Below, piece by piece: positions 56,090-64,000 of a stretch of 64,000 nt of DNA (position 1 is its first letter; every line of letters starts with the position of its first letter). Source of the DNA: Allobosea sp. 47.2.35. GTDB taxonomy: Bacteria > Pseudomonadota > Alphaproteobacteria > Rhizobiales > Beijerinckiaceae. The notes beneath the pieces were generated by a model that saw only the letters and a list, made by a program, of their open reading frames with translations, made no database searches and was not told where the DNA came from. Both the position numbers and the translations under genes were made by a program. The stretch lies in assembly GCF_024655635.1 (NCBI RefSeq), contig NZ_JANLGI010000007.1, positions 170,128-234,127 on the forward strand, in the 5' to 3' direction.

Positions 56090-57682
56090 TTACTTCTTGG
56101 CGGGCTTGATGTCCATCGCCAGCGTGTCCTCGTCGACGCGCGGGGTGATCGTCACCTTGTCCTTCTGCATCGCCCAGGCGGAGCCGACGGCGGCGATCGG
56201 CAGGCGCGGCCGGTCCTTGGCGATGATCGCGGCGGCGTCGGACAGCATCTGGTTGCGCTTGGCCTCGTCCATCTCGACGGCCGCGTCCTCGATCAGCTTG
56301 TCGACTTCGGCATTCTTGTAGCCGAGCACGTTGAAGGCGCCGAGCTTCTTGGCCGGGTCGTTGGAATGGACCACCGAGGAGAGCGTGTAGTTCGCCTCGC
56401 CCGTCAGCGTGCCCCAGCCGGACATCGACAGCGAGAAATCGCCGCGCAGGCGCGCCGGGAAGAACACTGCGCCGGGCTGCGCATTGGCGTTCACCTCGAT
56501 GCCGATGCGCGCCAGCATCTGCGCGATCGAGGTGCCGACCTGCCGGTCGCCGGGCAGGCGGTCATTGGTGAAGGAGAAGCCGACCTTGAAGCCGTTGGGA
56601 TAGCCGGCTTCCTCCATCAGCTTCTTCGCCTTGGCGAGGTCCGGCTTGAGCGCCGGCAGGCTCTTGTTGAAGCCGGCGATGGTCGGCGTCACCAGCTGGT
56701 TGGCGGGCGTGCCGAGCCCTTCCATCGCGATCTCCGCCAGTGCCGGTCGGTCGATGGCGAGGTCGATCGCCTCGCGCACCCGGACATCCTGCAGCGGATT
56801 CTTCGGCAGGGCCGAGCCGTCCTTGGCGCTGACCTGCGGGGACTTGTCCCGCATGTCGAGCTCCATGTTGAAGAGATAGACGCTTTCGATCGTCGCGACA
56901 TTGAGCTTGGGATCGCGCTTCAGCGTCGGCACGTCGGAAGCCGGTGCGCGCACGATAATGTCGACCTGGCCCGCCTTGAGCTGGGCGACGCGGGCGGCGT
57001 CGTTCGGCAGCTCCTTGCGGACGACCTTGGCCCAATGCTCCTTCGCGCCCCAGTAGCCGTCGAAGCGGTCGAGAACCATCTGGTCCTTCGGCGTCCAGGA
57101 GACGAACTTGTAGGGGCCGGTGCCGACCGCCGCCTTGCCGGAATTGAAGGCCTCGTTGGCATTGTCCTTGGTCAGGCCGGCGGCGGCCTTGTGCGAGACG
57201 ATGAAGAGCCGGATGAAATCGTTCGGCAGGTTCGGCGCCGGCCCGTCGGTGACGATATGGACCGTCAGCGGGTCGACGATCTTCACCTCCTTCACGCGCC
57301 GGACATAGATCGTCGTCGGGTTCGGCCCGGCGACGACCGGGATGCGCTCGATCGAGAACTTCACGTCCTCGGCGGTGAAGTCCGAGCCGTCATGGAACTT
57401 GACGCCGGGGCGCAGCTTGAACTCCCAGACCGTCGGCTCCAGCGTCTTCCAGCTCAGCGCGAGGCGCGGCTCGATCTGGAGCTTGTCGCCCGACCAGGTC
57501 AGCGTGTCGAAGACATGCTTCAGCGCCTCGGCATGGGTGCCGGTCGCGGTGAAATGCGGGTCGATCGATTCCGGACCGGCGCGAACGCCGATGGTCAGCG
57601 TCTGGGCGAGTGCGCCGGTCGAGACGGTGGCGCCGAGCAGGGCGGCGACGGCGGCTAGGCGGAAGCTCTTCACGATTGTCAT
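56090..57682 (-). CDS. Peptide/nickel-type ABC transporter substrate-binding protein
   Basis: 530 residues, SBP_bac_5 family. Signal peptide about 1-26 ending A-L-A-Q. The typical early segment L-S-W-K-x-L-E-P-T-V-W-E-F-K-L-R-P-G-V-K-F-H-D-G is present. It is the periplasmic receptor for the permease/ATPase genes on the other arm (59108-62666). It starts 25 bases after the marR stop. The ligand is probably a small peptide or amide; it cannot be named. Confidence 0.95.
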   Translation of the reverse strand: MTIVKSFRLAAVAALLGATVSTGALAQTLTIGVRAGPESIDPHFTATGTHAEALKHVFDTLTWSGDKLQIEPRLALSWKTLEPTVWEFKLRPGVKFHDGSDFTAEDVKFSIERIPVVAGPNPTTIYVRRVKEVKIVDPLTVHIVTDGPAPNLPNDFIRLFIVSHKAAAGLTKDNANEAFNSGKAAVGTGPYKFVSWTPKDQMVLDRFDGYWGAKEHWAKVVRKELPNDAARVAQLKAGQVDIIVRAPASDVPTLKRDPKLNVATIESVYLFNMELDMRDKSPQVSAKDGSALPKNPLQDVRVREAIDLAIDRPALAEIAMEGLGTPANQLVTPTIAGFNKSLPALKPDLAKAKKLMEEAGYPNGFKVGFSFTNDRLPGDRQVGTSIAQMLARIGIEVNANAQPGAVFFPARLRGDFSLSMSGWGTLTGEANYTLSSVVHSNDPAKKLGAFNVLGYKNAEVDKLIEDAAVEMDEAKRNQMLSDAAAIIAKDRPRLPIAAVGSAWAMQKDKVTITPRVDEDTLAMDIKPAKK

Positions 57683-57707
57683 GACGGTATCCCCTGTTTT
57701 TGTGTGG

Positions 57708-58244
57708 TTATGACTGGAGTTCCTGAGGCCAGGCGGGCGAGGCGATGACGAGCTTGTCCATCAAGGCGCAGAGTTGGCGCTGCTCGTCCGCGCTGAGGCC
57801 GGCGAGCATCGCCGTCTGGTGCTCGACCATCGGCACCATGGTCTCGTCGAATATCTTGCGTCCGGCCGGCGTGAGATGGAGCACATAGCTGCGCAGGTCG
57901 TCCGGATCGGTCTCGCGCTTGAGCAGGCGCCGCTGCAGCAACTTCTGCACGGCGCGCGAGAGCGTGTTCTTCGGCAGGCCGGAAGAGGCGACAATGTTCT
58001 TGGCGGCGACACCTTCCTTCAGGCCCACCGCGTAGAGCGCGACGAATTCCGGCCGGACGAGGCCGTAGCGCGTCTCGATCCAGCGATAGACCGGGTCGTT
58101 GAAGCGGAAGGCGACGAAGTTCAGCCGGAAGGACAGCCAGCAGGGATTGTCCCAGAGCTTGGTCACGGTCAGCGGATCGAGCTCGGCCAATGCGGCCTCG
58201 CGCTCCGGATCGGCGCGGGAAGGAGAGGTCGGCGCGCGTCGCAT
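57708..58244 (-). CDS. MarR family transcriptional regulator
   Basis: 178 residues. The winged helix region contains G-V-A-A-K-N-I-V-A-S-S-G-L-P-K-N-T-L-S-R-A-V followed by the wing R-R-L-L-K-R-E-T-D-P-D-D-L-R-S-Y. It is first in the minus-strand arm and faces the creatininase gene across a 140-base gap that has a perfect inverted repeat. It most likely represses both arms until the substrate binds. Confidence 0.93.
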   Translation of the reverse strand: MRRAPTSPSRADPEREAALAELDPLTVTKLWDNPCWLSFRLNFVAFRFNDPVYRWIETRYGLVRPEFVALYAVGLKEGVAAKNIVASSGLPKNTLSRAVQKLLQRRLLKRETDPDDLRSYVLHLTPAGRKIFDETMVPMVEHQTAMLAGLSADEQRQLCALMDKLVIASPAWPQELQS

Positions 58245-58267
58245 CGGGAATATCTCTCGGCCGATTT

Positions 58268-58283
58268 AGTTCCAAATGGAACT
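58268..58283. promoter_or_regulatory. Candidate MarR operator
   Basis: AGTTCCA, two bases, TGGAACT: a perfect 7-bp inverted repeat 24 bases upstream of the marR start. It abuts a TTGACG -35-like sequence (58283-58288) pointing toward the creatininase gene, so one dimer could control both divergent promoters. Confidence 0.65.
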
Positions 58284-58383
58284 TGACGCTCCCGGAGGCC
58301 GGAGTCAAGGATGCCTGCAACGGGTGGTCCGCGCTGCCTGCCGGATTGTCTACCGCTTGCGGAAGCTAAGCAAGGATCGCGCC

Positions 58384-59085
58384 GTGCGTGTCGCCGACTT
58401 GAACTGGATGCAGATCGAGGCCCAGGCGAAGCGGGATGACCGTTGCGTCCTGCCGCTCGGCAGCGTCGAGCAGCACGCCTATTTGAGCCTCGCGACCGAC
58501 GTGATCCTCTCGGAGCGCGTGGCGCAGGAGGCAGCCGAGCCGCTCGGCATTCCCGTCTTTCCGGTGCTGGCCTATGGCCTGACGCCGGGCTTCCTGAATT
58601 TCCCCGGCAGCATCTCGCTGAAACTGAGCACTTATGCGGCCTTGCTCGGCGACATCTTCGACGGCTTCTATCGCTCGGGCTTCCGCCGCATCATCCTCGT
58701 CAACGGCCATGGCGGCAATTCTCCCGCCCTCAACTTCGCGACCGAATGGCTGGATGCGCATCCCGATGCCAGCATTCGCTTGCACAATTGGTGGGCGGCG
58801 CCGCAATTCCAGGCGGCGGTCCAGGCGGTCGATCCGGCGGCCTCGCACGCCTCCTGGATGGAGAACTTCCCCTGGACGCGGCTCGCTGGCGTCACCATGC
58901 CCGACACGCTGAAGCCGCCCTTCAACGCGGCCGAGTATCAGGCCGCGAGCCCGGCCAAGCGCCGCGAAATCCTCGGCGACGGCAATTTCCACGGGCTCTA
59001 CCAGCGGTCGGACGAGGAGATGCTCCGGCTCTGGCAGGTCGGTGTCGCGGAGACGCGAGCCGTGATGGTGGAGAACTGGCCGTGA
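58384..59085 (+). CDS. Creatininase family amidohydrolase
   Basis: 233 residues from GTG 58384, with AAGGA 7 bases upstream; the frame is open to 58276 but without a ribosome site. The metal ligands are seen in L-P-L-G-S-V-E-Q-H-A and T-D-V-I, and the core motif N-G-H-G-G-N is intact. Family members hydrolyse cyclic or linear amides (creatinine, formamides in riboflavin and F420 synthesis, mycofactocin-type peptides). The transporter context favours a catabolic role. The substrate is unknown. Confidence 0.92.
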   Translation: MRVADLNWMQIEAQAKRDDRCVLPLGSVEQHAYLSLATDVILSERVAQEAAEPLGIPVFPVLAYGLTPGFLNFPGSISLKLSTYAALLGDIFDGFYRSGFRRIILVNGHGGNSPALNFATEWLDAHPDASIRLHNWWAAPQFQAAVQAVDPAASHASWMENFPWTRLAGVTMPDTLKPPFNAAEYQAASPAKRREILGDGNFHGLYQRSDEEMLRLWQVGVAETRAVMVENWP

Positions 59086-59107
59086 GGCCGCGCCGGAAGC
59101 TCCACCG

Positions 59108-60082
59108 ATGCTAGGCCATGTCGCCGTCCGGCTGGCGCAGGCGCTCGTCGTCATGCTCGTCATGTCGGTGCTGGTCTTCGTCGGCGTCTATGCGATCGGC
59201 AACCCGATCGACGTGCTGATCGGCCCCGATGTCAGCCAGGAGCTGCGCCTCCAGACCATCGCCCAATACGGGCTCGACCGGCCGCTCTGGGAGCAGTACC
59301 TGACCTTCCTCGGCCGCGTGCTGCACGGCGATTTCGGCCGCTCCTTCGTCTTCGGCATGCCGGTGATGGACCTGATCCTGTCGCGCCTGCCGGCGACGCT
59401 GGAATTGACGCTGGCCGCGGTCTGCGGCGCGGCCTTGATCGGCATCCCCGCCGGAATCTATGCCGGCTACCGGCCGGACAGCTTTGCCTCGAAGCTGATC
59501 ATGACGGTCTCGATCCTCGGCTTCTCGGTGCCGACCTTCTGGATCGGCCTCGTCCTGATCATGGCCTTCGCCGTCGAACTGCAATGGCTGCCGGCCGGCG
59601 GCCGCGGCGAGACCGTCCCGATCCTCGGCGTCGAATGGAGCTTCCTGACGCTGAACGGCCTAAGCCATCTGCTGCTGCCGGCGCTGAACCTCGCCTTCTT
59701 CAAGCTCGCCCTGATGACGCGCCTTGCCCGCGCCGGCACGCGCGAGACCATGCTCTCCGACACCGTGAAATTCGCCCGTGCAGCCGGCCTGTCCGAGTGG
59801 ACGGTGCTGCGCCGGCATGTGCTCAGGCTGATCGCGATCCCGCTCGTCACCGTCTTCGGTCTCGAATTCGCCTCGACGCTGGCTTTCGCCGTGGTCACCG
59901 AGACGATCTTCTCCTGGCCCGGAATCGGCAAGCTGATCATCGATTCCATCCAGTCGCTCGACCGGCCGGTGATGGTCGCCTATCTCATGCTCGTCGCCTT
60001 CGTCTTCATCACCATCAACTTCCTCGTCGACCTCGCCTATGTCGGGCTCGATCCGCGGTTGCGGAAAGGAGGCGCACGATGA
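59108..60082 (+). CDS. Dipeptide-type ABC transporter permease (DppB-like)
   Basis: 324 residues with six membrane helices. The binding-protein-dependent permease motif (E-A-A-related, with R-A-A-G-L-S in place) occurs near residue 222, and the N-terminal helix plus the G-L-D-R-P-L-W-E-Q-Y loop are DppB/OppB features. It pairs with the next gene through an ATGA overlap. Confidence 0.95.
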   Translation: MLGHVAVRLAQALVVMLVMSVLVFVGVYAIGNPIDVLIGPDVSQELRLQTIAQYGLDRPLWEQYLTFLGRVLHGDFGRSFVFGMPVMDLILSRLPATLELTLAAVCGAALIGIPAGIYAGYRPDSFASKLIMTVSILGFSVPTFWIGLVLIMAFAVELQWLPAGGRGETVPILGVEWSFLTLNGLSHLLLPALNLAFFKLALMTRLARAGTRETMLSDTVKFARAAGLSEWTVLRRHVLRLIAIPLVTVFGLEFASTLAFAVVTETIFSWPGIGKLIIDSIQSLDRPVMVAYLMLVAFVFITINFLVDLAYVGLDPRLRKGGAR

Positions 60083-60957
60083 AGAACGCCTCTCCCGTCG
60101 CCCGCTTCTGGGCCGAATTCCGCGAAAGCAGGACGGCGGTCATCGCGCTCGCCGTCGTCGTGCTGATCATCGGCATCGCCCTGCTCGCGCCGCTGGTCGC
60201 GCCGCAGAACCCTTACGACCTCGCCAATCTCTCGCTCTCCGATGCGCGTCGCCCGCCCGGTTTCGTCGGCGAAGGCGGCTACACCCATTGGCTCGGCACC
60301 GACGCGCAGGGGCGTGACCTGCTCTCGGCCATCCTCTACGGCCTGCGCATCTCCCTCCAGATGGGGCTGGTCGCCGGCGCGATCGCCTTCACGCTGGGCG
60401 TCGCGCTCGGCATCGGCGCGGCCTATGCCGGCGGGCGCCGCGAAGCCTTCATCATGCGCGTCATCGATCTGCAGCTCGCCTTCCCGGCGATCCTGCTGGC
60501 GCTGGTGCTCTCTGCCTTGCTGGGGCAGGGGAAGGTGCAGCTCATCGCCGCGCTCGCGGCCGCGCAATATGCCTATTTCGCCCGCACCGCCCATGGCGCG
60601 GCCTCGGCCGAGCGCGGCAAGGACTATGTCGAGGCCGTCCTCTCGACGCCGCTGCCGGGCTGGCGCGTCGTGCTGCGCCATATCTTCCCGAACTGCCTGC
60701 CGCCCCTGATCGTGGTCGCGACCGTGCAGGTGGCCAATGCCATCGCGCTGGAGGCGACGCTCTCCTTCCTCGGCGTCGGCCTGCCGGTGACCGAGCCCTC
60801 GCTCGGCATGCTCATCGCCAACGGCTTCCAGTACATGCTCTCCGGCCGCTACTGGATCTCGATCTATCCCGGCATCGCGCTCATCGTGCTGATCGTCGCC
60901 ATCAACCTCGTCGGCGACCGCATCCGCGATCAGGTCAATCCGAGGCTGAAGCGATGA
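60079..60957 (+). CDS. Dipeptide-type ABC transporter permease (DppC-like)
   Basis: 292 residues from ATG 60079, overlapping the dppB-like stop by four bases. Six helices; the conserved W-L-G-T-D-A-Q-G-R-D-L-L-S segment after the first helix is a DppC/OppC hallmark, and L-S-F-L-G-V-G-L-P near the end is conserved. An AAAGGAGG ribosome site precedes it. Confidence 0.95.
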   Translation: MKNASPVARFWAEFRESRTAVIALAVVVLIIGIALLAPLVAPQNPYDLANLSLSDARRPPGFVGEGGYTHWLGTDAQGRDLLSAILYGLRISLQMGLVAGAIAFTLGVALGIGAAYAGGRREAFIMRVIDLQLAFPAILLALVLSALLGQGKVQLIAALAAAQYAYFARTAHGAASAERGKDYVEAVLSTPLPGWRVVLRHIFPNCLPPLIVVATVQVANAIALEATLSFLGVGLPVTEPSLGMLIANGFQYMLSGRYWISIYPGIALIVLIVAINLVGDRIRDQVNPRLKR

Positions 60958-62666
60958 GCGACGCGCCTCTCCTCGAAGTCACTGGCCTCGCCACGCATTT
61001 CCACGCTCGCGCCGGCCTGGTGAAGGCGGTCGATGGCGTCTCCTTCGCGCTGAAGCGCGGCGAGGTGATGGGCCTCGTCGGCGAATCCGGCTCGGGCAAG
61101 AGCATCACCGGCTTCTCGATCATCGGGTTGATCGATCCGCCCGGCCGCGTCGAGCCAGGCTCCTCGGTCAAGCTGGAGGGGCGGGAACTCACCGGCCTGC
61201 CGCCTGCCGCATTGCGCAAGGTCCGCGGCAAGCAGATCTCGATGGTCTTCCAGGACCCGATGATGACGCTGAACCCGATGCTGACCATCGGCACGCAGAT
61301 CAGGCTGGCCCTGGAAGCGCATCAGGCGGTCTCCGGTGCCGAGGCGCGCCGCCGCGCCGTCGCGGCCTTGGCGCAGGTCCGCATTCCCGATGCCGAGGCC
61401 AAGGTCGATTTCTACCCGCACCAGTTCTCCGGCGGCATGCGCCAGCGCGTCGCCATCGCGATCGCCCTGCTGCACCGGCCGAAGCTGATCATCTGCGACG
61501 AGCCGACGACCGCGCTCGATGTCTCCGTGCAGGCCGAAATCCTCGCCGAGATGAAGGAGCTCGTCGCCGAACTCGGCACGGCGCTGATCTGGATCAGCCA
61601 TGATCTCGCCGTGGTCGCGGAACTGGCCGATCATGTCTGCGTCATGCGCCACGGCAGGGTCGTCGAGGCCGGGCCGACGCTCGACGTGCTGACCCATCCG
61701 CAGCACCCGTATACGCAGGCCCTGCTCGACGCGCTGCCTTCGCGCTCCGAGCCCGGCAAGCTCCTGGCCGGCGGCGTCGGTTCCGATGTCGCGCCGCCGC
61801 CGCGCGCCGTGAAGCAGGCACCGCCCGCCGTCGCCGATGCCACGCACTATGTTCGCATCGAGCATGTCGCCAAGCGTTTCGCCGGGACACCGGGCCTGTT
61901 CCGCAAGCTCGCCCAGAAGATCGGCCTGTCCAGGCCGCCGGCCGCCGTGCAGGCGGTCGACGACGTCACGCTGGTGCTGAAGCGCGGCGAGGCGCTCGGC
62001 CTCGTCGGCGAATCCGGCTCCGGCAAGTCGACGCTCGGGCGCGTCGCCGCCGGCATCTATGCCCCCGACAGCGGCTCCGTCCGTATCGATGGCGCACCGG
62101 TGATGAGCGCGGGCGAGCCGCCGCACAAGGTCACGACGCGCGTCCAGACCATCTTCCAGGACCCTTTCGCCTCGCTCAACCCGCGCATGACGGTCGGTGA
62201 CAGCATCGCCGAGGGGCCATTGGCGCATGGGCTCGTCGAGCGCGCGCAGGCGAAGGACTATGTCCGGCAATGGCTGGCGGCGGTCGGGCTGAACCCTGAT
62301 TTCGCGGATCGCTACCCGCATCAGTTCTCAGGGGGGCAGCGCCAGCGCGTCGCCATTGCCCGCGCGCTCGCGATGCAGCCCGATGTCGTCGTCTGCGACG
62401 AGCCGGTCGCCTCGCTCGACGTCTCGATCCAGGCGCAGATCATCAACCTGCTGATCCGGCTCAGGCAGGAACTCGACCTGACGCTGATCTTCATTTCGCA
62501 CGACCTCTCGGTCGTCCGCCATCTCTGCGACCGCGTCGCCATCATGTATCGCGGCCGGATCGTCGAGAGCGGCCCGGCGGGTGAGGTCTACGACCATCCG
62601 CAGCACGACTACACCAAGCGCCTGCTCGCCGCCGTGCCGGTATTGCCGGGCGCTGCGACGACCTGA
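60954..62666 (+). CDS. Fused double ABC ATPase (DppD-DppF type)
   Basis: 570 residues containing two complete ATP-binding cassettes in one chain, replacing the usual separate DppD and DppF. Both Walker A motifs read G-E-S-G-S-G-K-S; the signature sequences are F-S-G-G-M-R-Q-R and F-S-G-G-Q-R-Q-R. Each half ends with an oligopeptide-transporter C-terminal segment (H-P-Q-H-P-Y-T and H-P-Q-H-D-Y-T). It overlaps the DppC-like gene by four bases. Confidence 0.95.
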   Translation: MSDAPLLEVTGLATHFHARAGLVKAVDGVSFALKRGEVMGLVGESGSGKSITGFSIIGLIDPPGRVEPGSSVKLEGRELTGLPPAALRKVRGKQISMVFQDPMMTLNPMLTIGTQIRLALEAHQAVSGAEARRRAVAALAQVRIPDAEAKVDFYPHQFSGGMRQRVAIAIALLHRPKLIICDEPTTALDVSVQAEILAEMKELVAELGTALIWISHDLAVVAELADHVCVMRHGRVVEAGPTLDVLTHPQHPYTQALLDALPSRSEPGKLLAGGVGSDVAPPPRAVKQAPPAVADATHYVRIEHVAKRFAGTPGLFRKLAQKIGLSRPPAAVQAVDDVTLVLKRGEALGLVGESGSGKSTLGRVAAGIYAPDSGSVRIDGAPVMSAGEPPHKVTTRVQTIFQDPFASLNPRMTVGDSIAEGPLAHGLVERAQAKDYVRQWLAAVGLNPDFADRYPHQFSGGQRQRVAIARALAMQPDVVVCDEPVASLDVSIQAQIINLLIRLRQELDLTLIFISHDLSVVRHLCDRVAIMYRGRIVESGPAGEVYDHPQHDYTKRLLAAVPVLPGAATT

Positions 62667-62677
62667 GGAGAGCCGCC

Positions 62678-63583
62678 ATGACGAGCCAGCCCGATGAACT
62701 CCTGCCCTGGCAATGGCCGGAAGAGGTCTGGCGCGGCAAGGTCGAGCAGGTCCGCGCCGGCCGCAATCTCAAGCCCGCGAAATGGAAGAACGGCGCGCGC
62801 TGCGCGGTCGCTCTTTCCTTCGATGTCGATCACGAAACCAACGAATTGCGCGACGGCGGCAAGTCGGTCGGGCGCCTGTCCTGGGGCCAATACGGCAACC
62901 GCGTCGGCGTGCCGCGCATCCTCGACCTCCTGAAACGGCAGGACATCCCGGCGAGCTTCTTCGTGCCGGCCGTCACCGCCCTGCTCTATCCGGAAGAGCA
63001 GCGCCGCATTATCGGCGCCGGCCATGAGATCGGTCTCCATGGCTGGATTCACGAGGTCAATACGGCCGTGCCGCCCGAAAACGAGCGCGAATTGCACCTG
63101 CGCTCGGCCGATACGCTGGAGAAGGTCACCGGTGTTCGGCCCGTCGGCATGCGCACGCCGTCCTGGGACTTTTCCGACGTGACGCTCTCGATCGAGCGCG
63201 AGCTCGGCCTGCTCTACGATTCCTCGCTCTTCGCCGATGACGACCCCTATGAGATCGTCGAGAAGGGCGAGCCGACCGGCATTGTCGAACTGCCGGTCGA
63301 ATGGATCCGCGACGACGCGCCTTATCTCAGCATGAACCGCTTCCAGGCGCTCCGACCCTATACGTCGCCGGAGGCGGTCTTCGACATTTTCCGCCGCGAG
63401 TTCGAGGGCGCCTATGCCGAGGGCGGGCTCTTCCTGCTGACCATGCATCCGCATGTCATCACCTATCGCTCGCGCTTCTGGATCCTCGAGGAGCTGGTCC
63501 GATTGGCCAAGGCGAAGGGTGATTGCTGGTTCGCGACCCATGCCGAGATCGCGGCCTATGTGAAGGCTGAGACCGGCCTCTGA
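62678..63583 (+). CDS. Polysaccharide-deacetylase-family hydrolase (PuuE/PgdA-like)
   Basis: 301 residues, NodB-fold carbohydrate esterase 4 superfamily, no signal peptide, hence cytoplasmic. Metal-site residues lie in F-D-V-D-H (49-52) and H-G-W-I-H-E (H120, H124), as in the branch that includes allantoinase PuuE, cyclic imidases and Helicobacter PgdA. An intracellular amidohydrolase of a cyclic amide or imide fits the neighbours better than polysaccharide deacetylation. It is the last gene of the plus-strand arm, eleven bases after the ATPase. Confidence 0.88.
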   Translation: MTSQPDELLPWQWPEEVWRGKVEQVRAGRNLKPAKWKNGARCAVALSFDVDHETNELRDGGKSVGRLSWGQYGNRVGVPRILDLLKRQDIPASFFVPAVTALLYPEEQRRIIGAGHEIGLHGWIHEVNTAVPPENERELHLRSADTLEKVTGVRPVGMRTPSWDFSDVTLSIERELGLLYDSSLFADDDPYEIVEKGEPTGIVELPVEWIRDDAPYLSMNRFQALRPYTSPEAVFDIFRREFEGAYAEGGLFLLTMHPHVITYRSRFWILEELVRLAKAKGDCWFATHAEIAAYVKAETGL

Positions 63584-63597
63584 AACGCCGCAGCGCG

Positions 63598-63623
63598 GGA
63601 ACCGCTGCCCGATTCCCGCCGTT
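63598..63623 (+). promoter_or_regulatory. Candidate EcfG promoter of the final gene
   Basis: GGAAC (63598-63602), 17 bases, CGTT (63620-63623), about 70 bases before ATG 63695. It overlaps a GCGGGAA/TTCCCGC hairpin followed by CCGTTTT that may instead terminate the upstream operon, so the match could be fortuitous. Confidence 0.4.
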
Positions 63624-63694
63624 TTCGCTTCATCGGGGGTTCAGGCCGGAAGCGGCCTGATACCCGCACGTTGAAACGAACGACGGGAATAAAG

Positions 63695-64000
63695 ATGCGC
63701 ACGAAACGCTGGTTGCTGGTCGGGACCGTCCTGCCGGCCCTCGTCCTTTCGCAAGCCGGGCAGGCCTTCGCCGAGGCCGGATACCGGGTCGCACAGGCCC
63801 CCGCCGCCGGAGACAATGATCCCCGCGCGCCACGGCAGCGGCCGCAGCCTCCACAAGGTGGACAGCCCGGCCAGCAGCGTGGTCCGGAACGGCCCGCTGC
63901 CCCGGCTGCGCCTGCCCAGCCGCAGGCGCCGCGCCCGCCGCAGATGCAGCCAGCTCCGGCCGCGCCCCGGCCGCAGCCTCCCGCCATGCCCGCTCCCCAG
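63695..64000 (+). CDS. Exported Pro/Ala/Gln-rich protein, N-terminal part
   Basis: Partial gene: 102 codons from ATG 63695 run open to the window edge. A signal peptide (about 1-26, ending Q-A-F-A-E-A) is followed by low-complexity sequence rich in Pro, Ala, Gln and Arg. Rhizobiales OmpA-family outer-membrane proteins often start this way, with the peptidoglycan-binding domain further on, but that domain lies beyond the window. The call of a secreted protein is firm; OmpA is a guess. Confidence 0.65.
   Translation, partial: MRTKRWLLVGTVLPALVLSQAGQAFAEAGYRVAQAPAAGDNDPRAPRQRPQPPQGGQPGQQRGPERPAAPAAPAQPQAPRPPQMQPAPAAPRPQPPAMPAPQ

Overview
The window is a GC-rich (roughly two-thirds G+C by eye) chromosomal segment of an alphaproteobacterium, most likely of the order Hyphomicrobiales (Rhizobiales), and perhaps Bosea- or Bradyrhizobium-like. 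The taxonomic argument is inference. It rests on a complete PhyR-NepR-EcfG general stress response (GSR) locus, the rpsT-dnaA-dnaN-recF gene order, GANTC (CcrM-type) sites upstream of dnaA, a PmtA-type phospholipid methyltransferase, and dispersed palindromes of rhizobial style. About 57 protein genes are supported; no tRNA, rRNA or CRISPR array was seen.

Layout. 1-9 kb: the end of an amidohydrolase, a Sco-type copper chaperone, a membrane glycosyltransferase, trpF-trpB (no trpA beside them), a TAXI-type binding protein, typA and a small P-loop protein. 9-16.4 kb: an aldo/keto reductase, a DUF2254 membrane protein, a nitroreductase, polA and an AI-2E family permease. 15.1-25.4 kb is a stress-response neighbourhood. 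phyR stands divergent from nepR-ecfG and a HisKA_2 sensor protein whose ATPase domain is degenerate (PhyP-like). Around them lie an intact CHASE3 HisKA_2 kinase, a single-domain response regulator, and several small membrane or secreted proteins. Nine exact EcfG-type promoters (GGAAC, 16-17 bases, CGTT) precede genes in this stretch. 25.4-32 kb: a Crp/Fnr regulator, PmtA, a diguanylate cyclase, glutaminase, an ABC-F ATPase and a YbaK deacylase. 32-42.7 kb: the replication block gyrB, recQ, recF, dnaN, dnaA and rpsT, with a LysE exporter in between.

42.8-50.8 kb: a serine/threonine dehydratase-like enzyme, enoyl-CoA hydratase, an accessory islet (44.7-46.0 kb) with palindromes, a structured GC-rich segment and an AT-rich orphan gene, then mutM, ubiE-ubiB and amn. 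50.9-53.3 kb: an ArsR-SRPBCC-DUF1579-VOC operon behind a perfect 30-bp palindromic operator, followed by a nested repeat element. 53.3-63.6 kb: a two-armed, MarR-controlled cluster. One arm holds MarR, a peptide-type binding protein, an isoaspartyl peptidase/asparaginase, a ketopantoate-reductase-like enzyme and an SDR. The other holds a creatininase-family amidohydrolase, two permeases, a fused double ATPase and a polysaccharide-deacetylase-family hydrolase. Together they look like an uptake and hydrolysis system for an unknown amide or cyclic amide. The window closes inside a secreted Pro/Ala/Gln-rich protein gene.

The most notable material is the EcfG regulon packed around its own regulators with a probable PhyR phosphatase, the unassigned amidohydrolase/ABC cluster, the compound palindrome near 53.0 kb, and the accessory islet near 45 kb.
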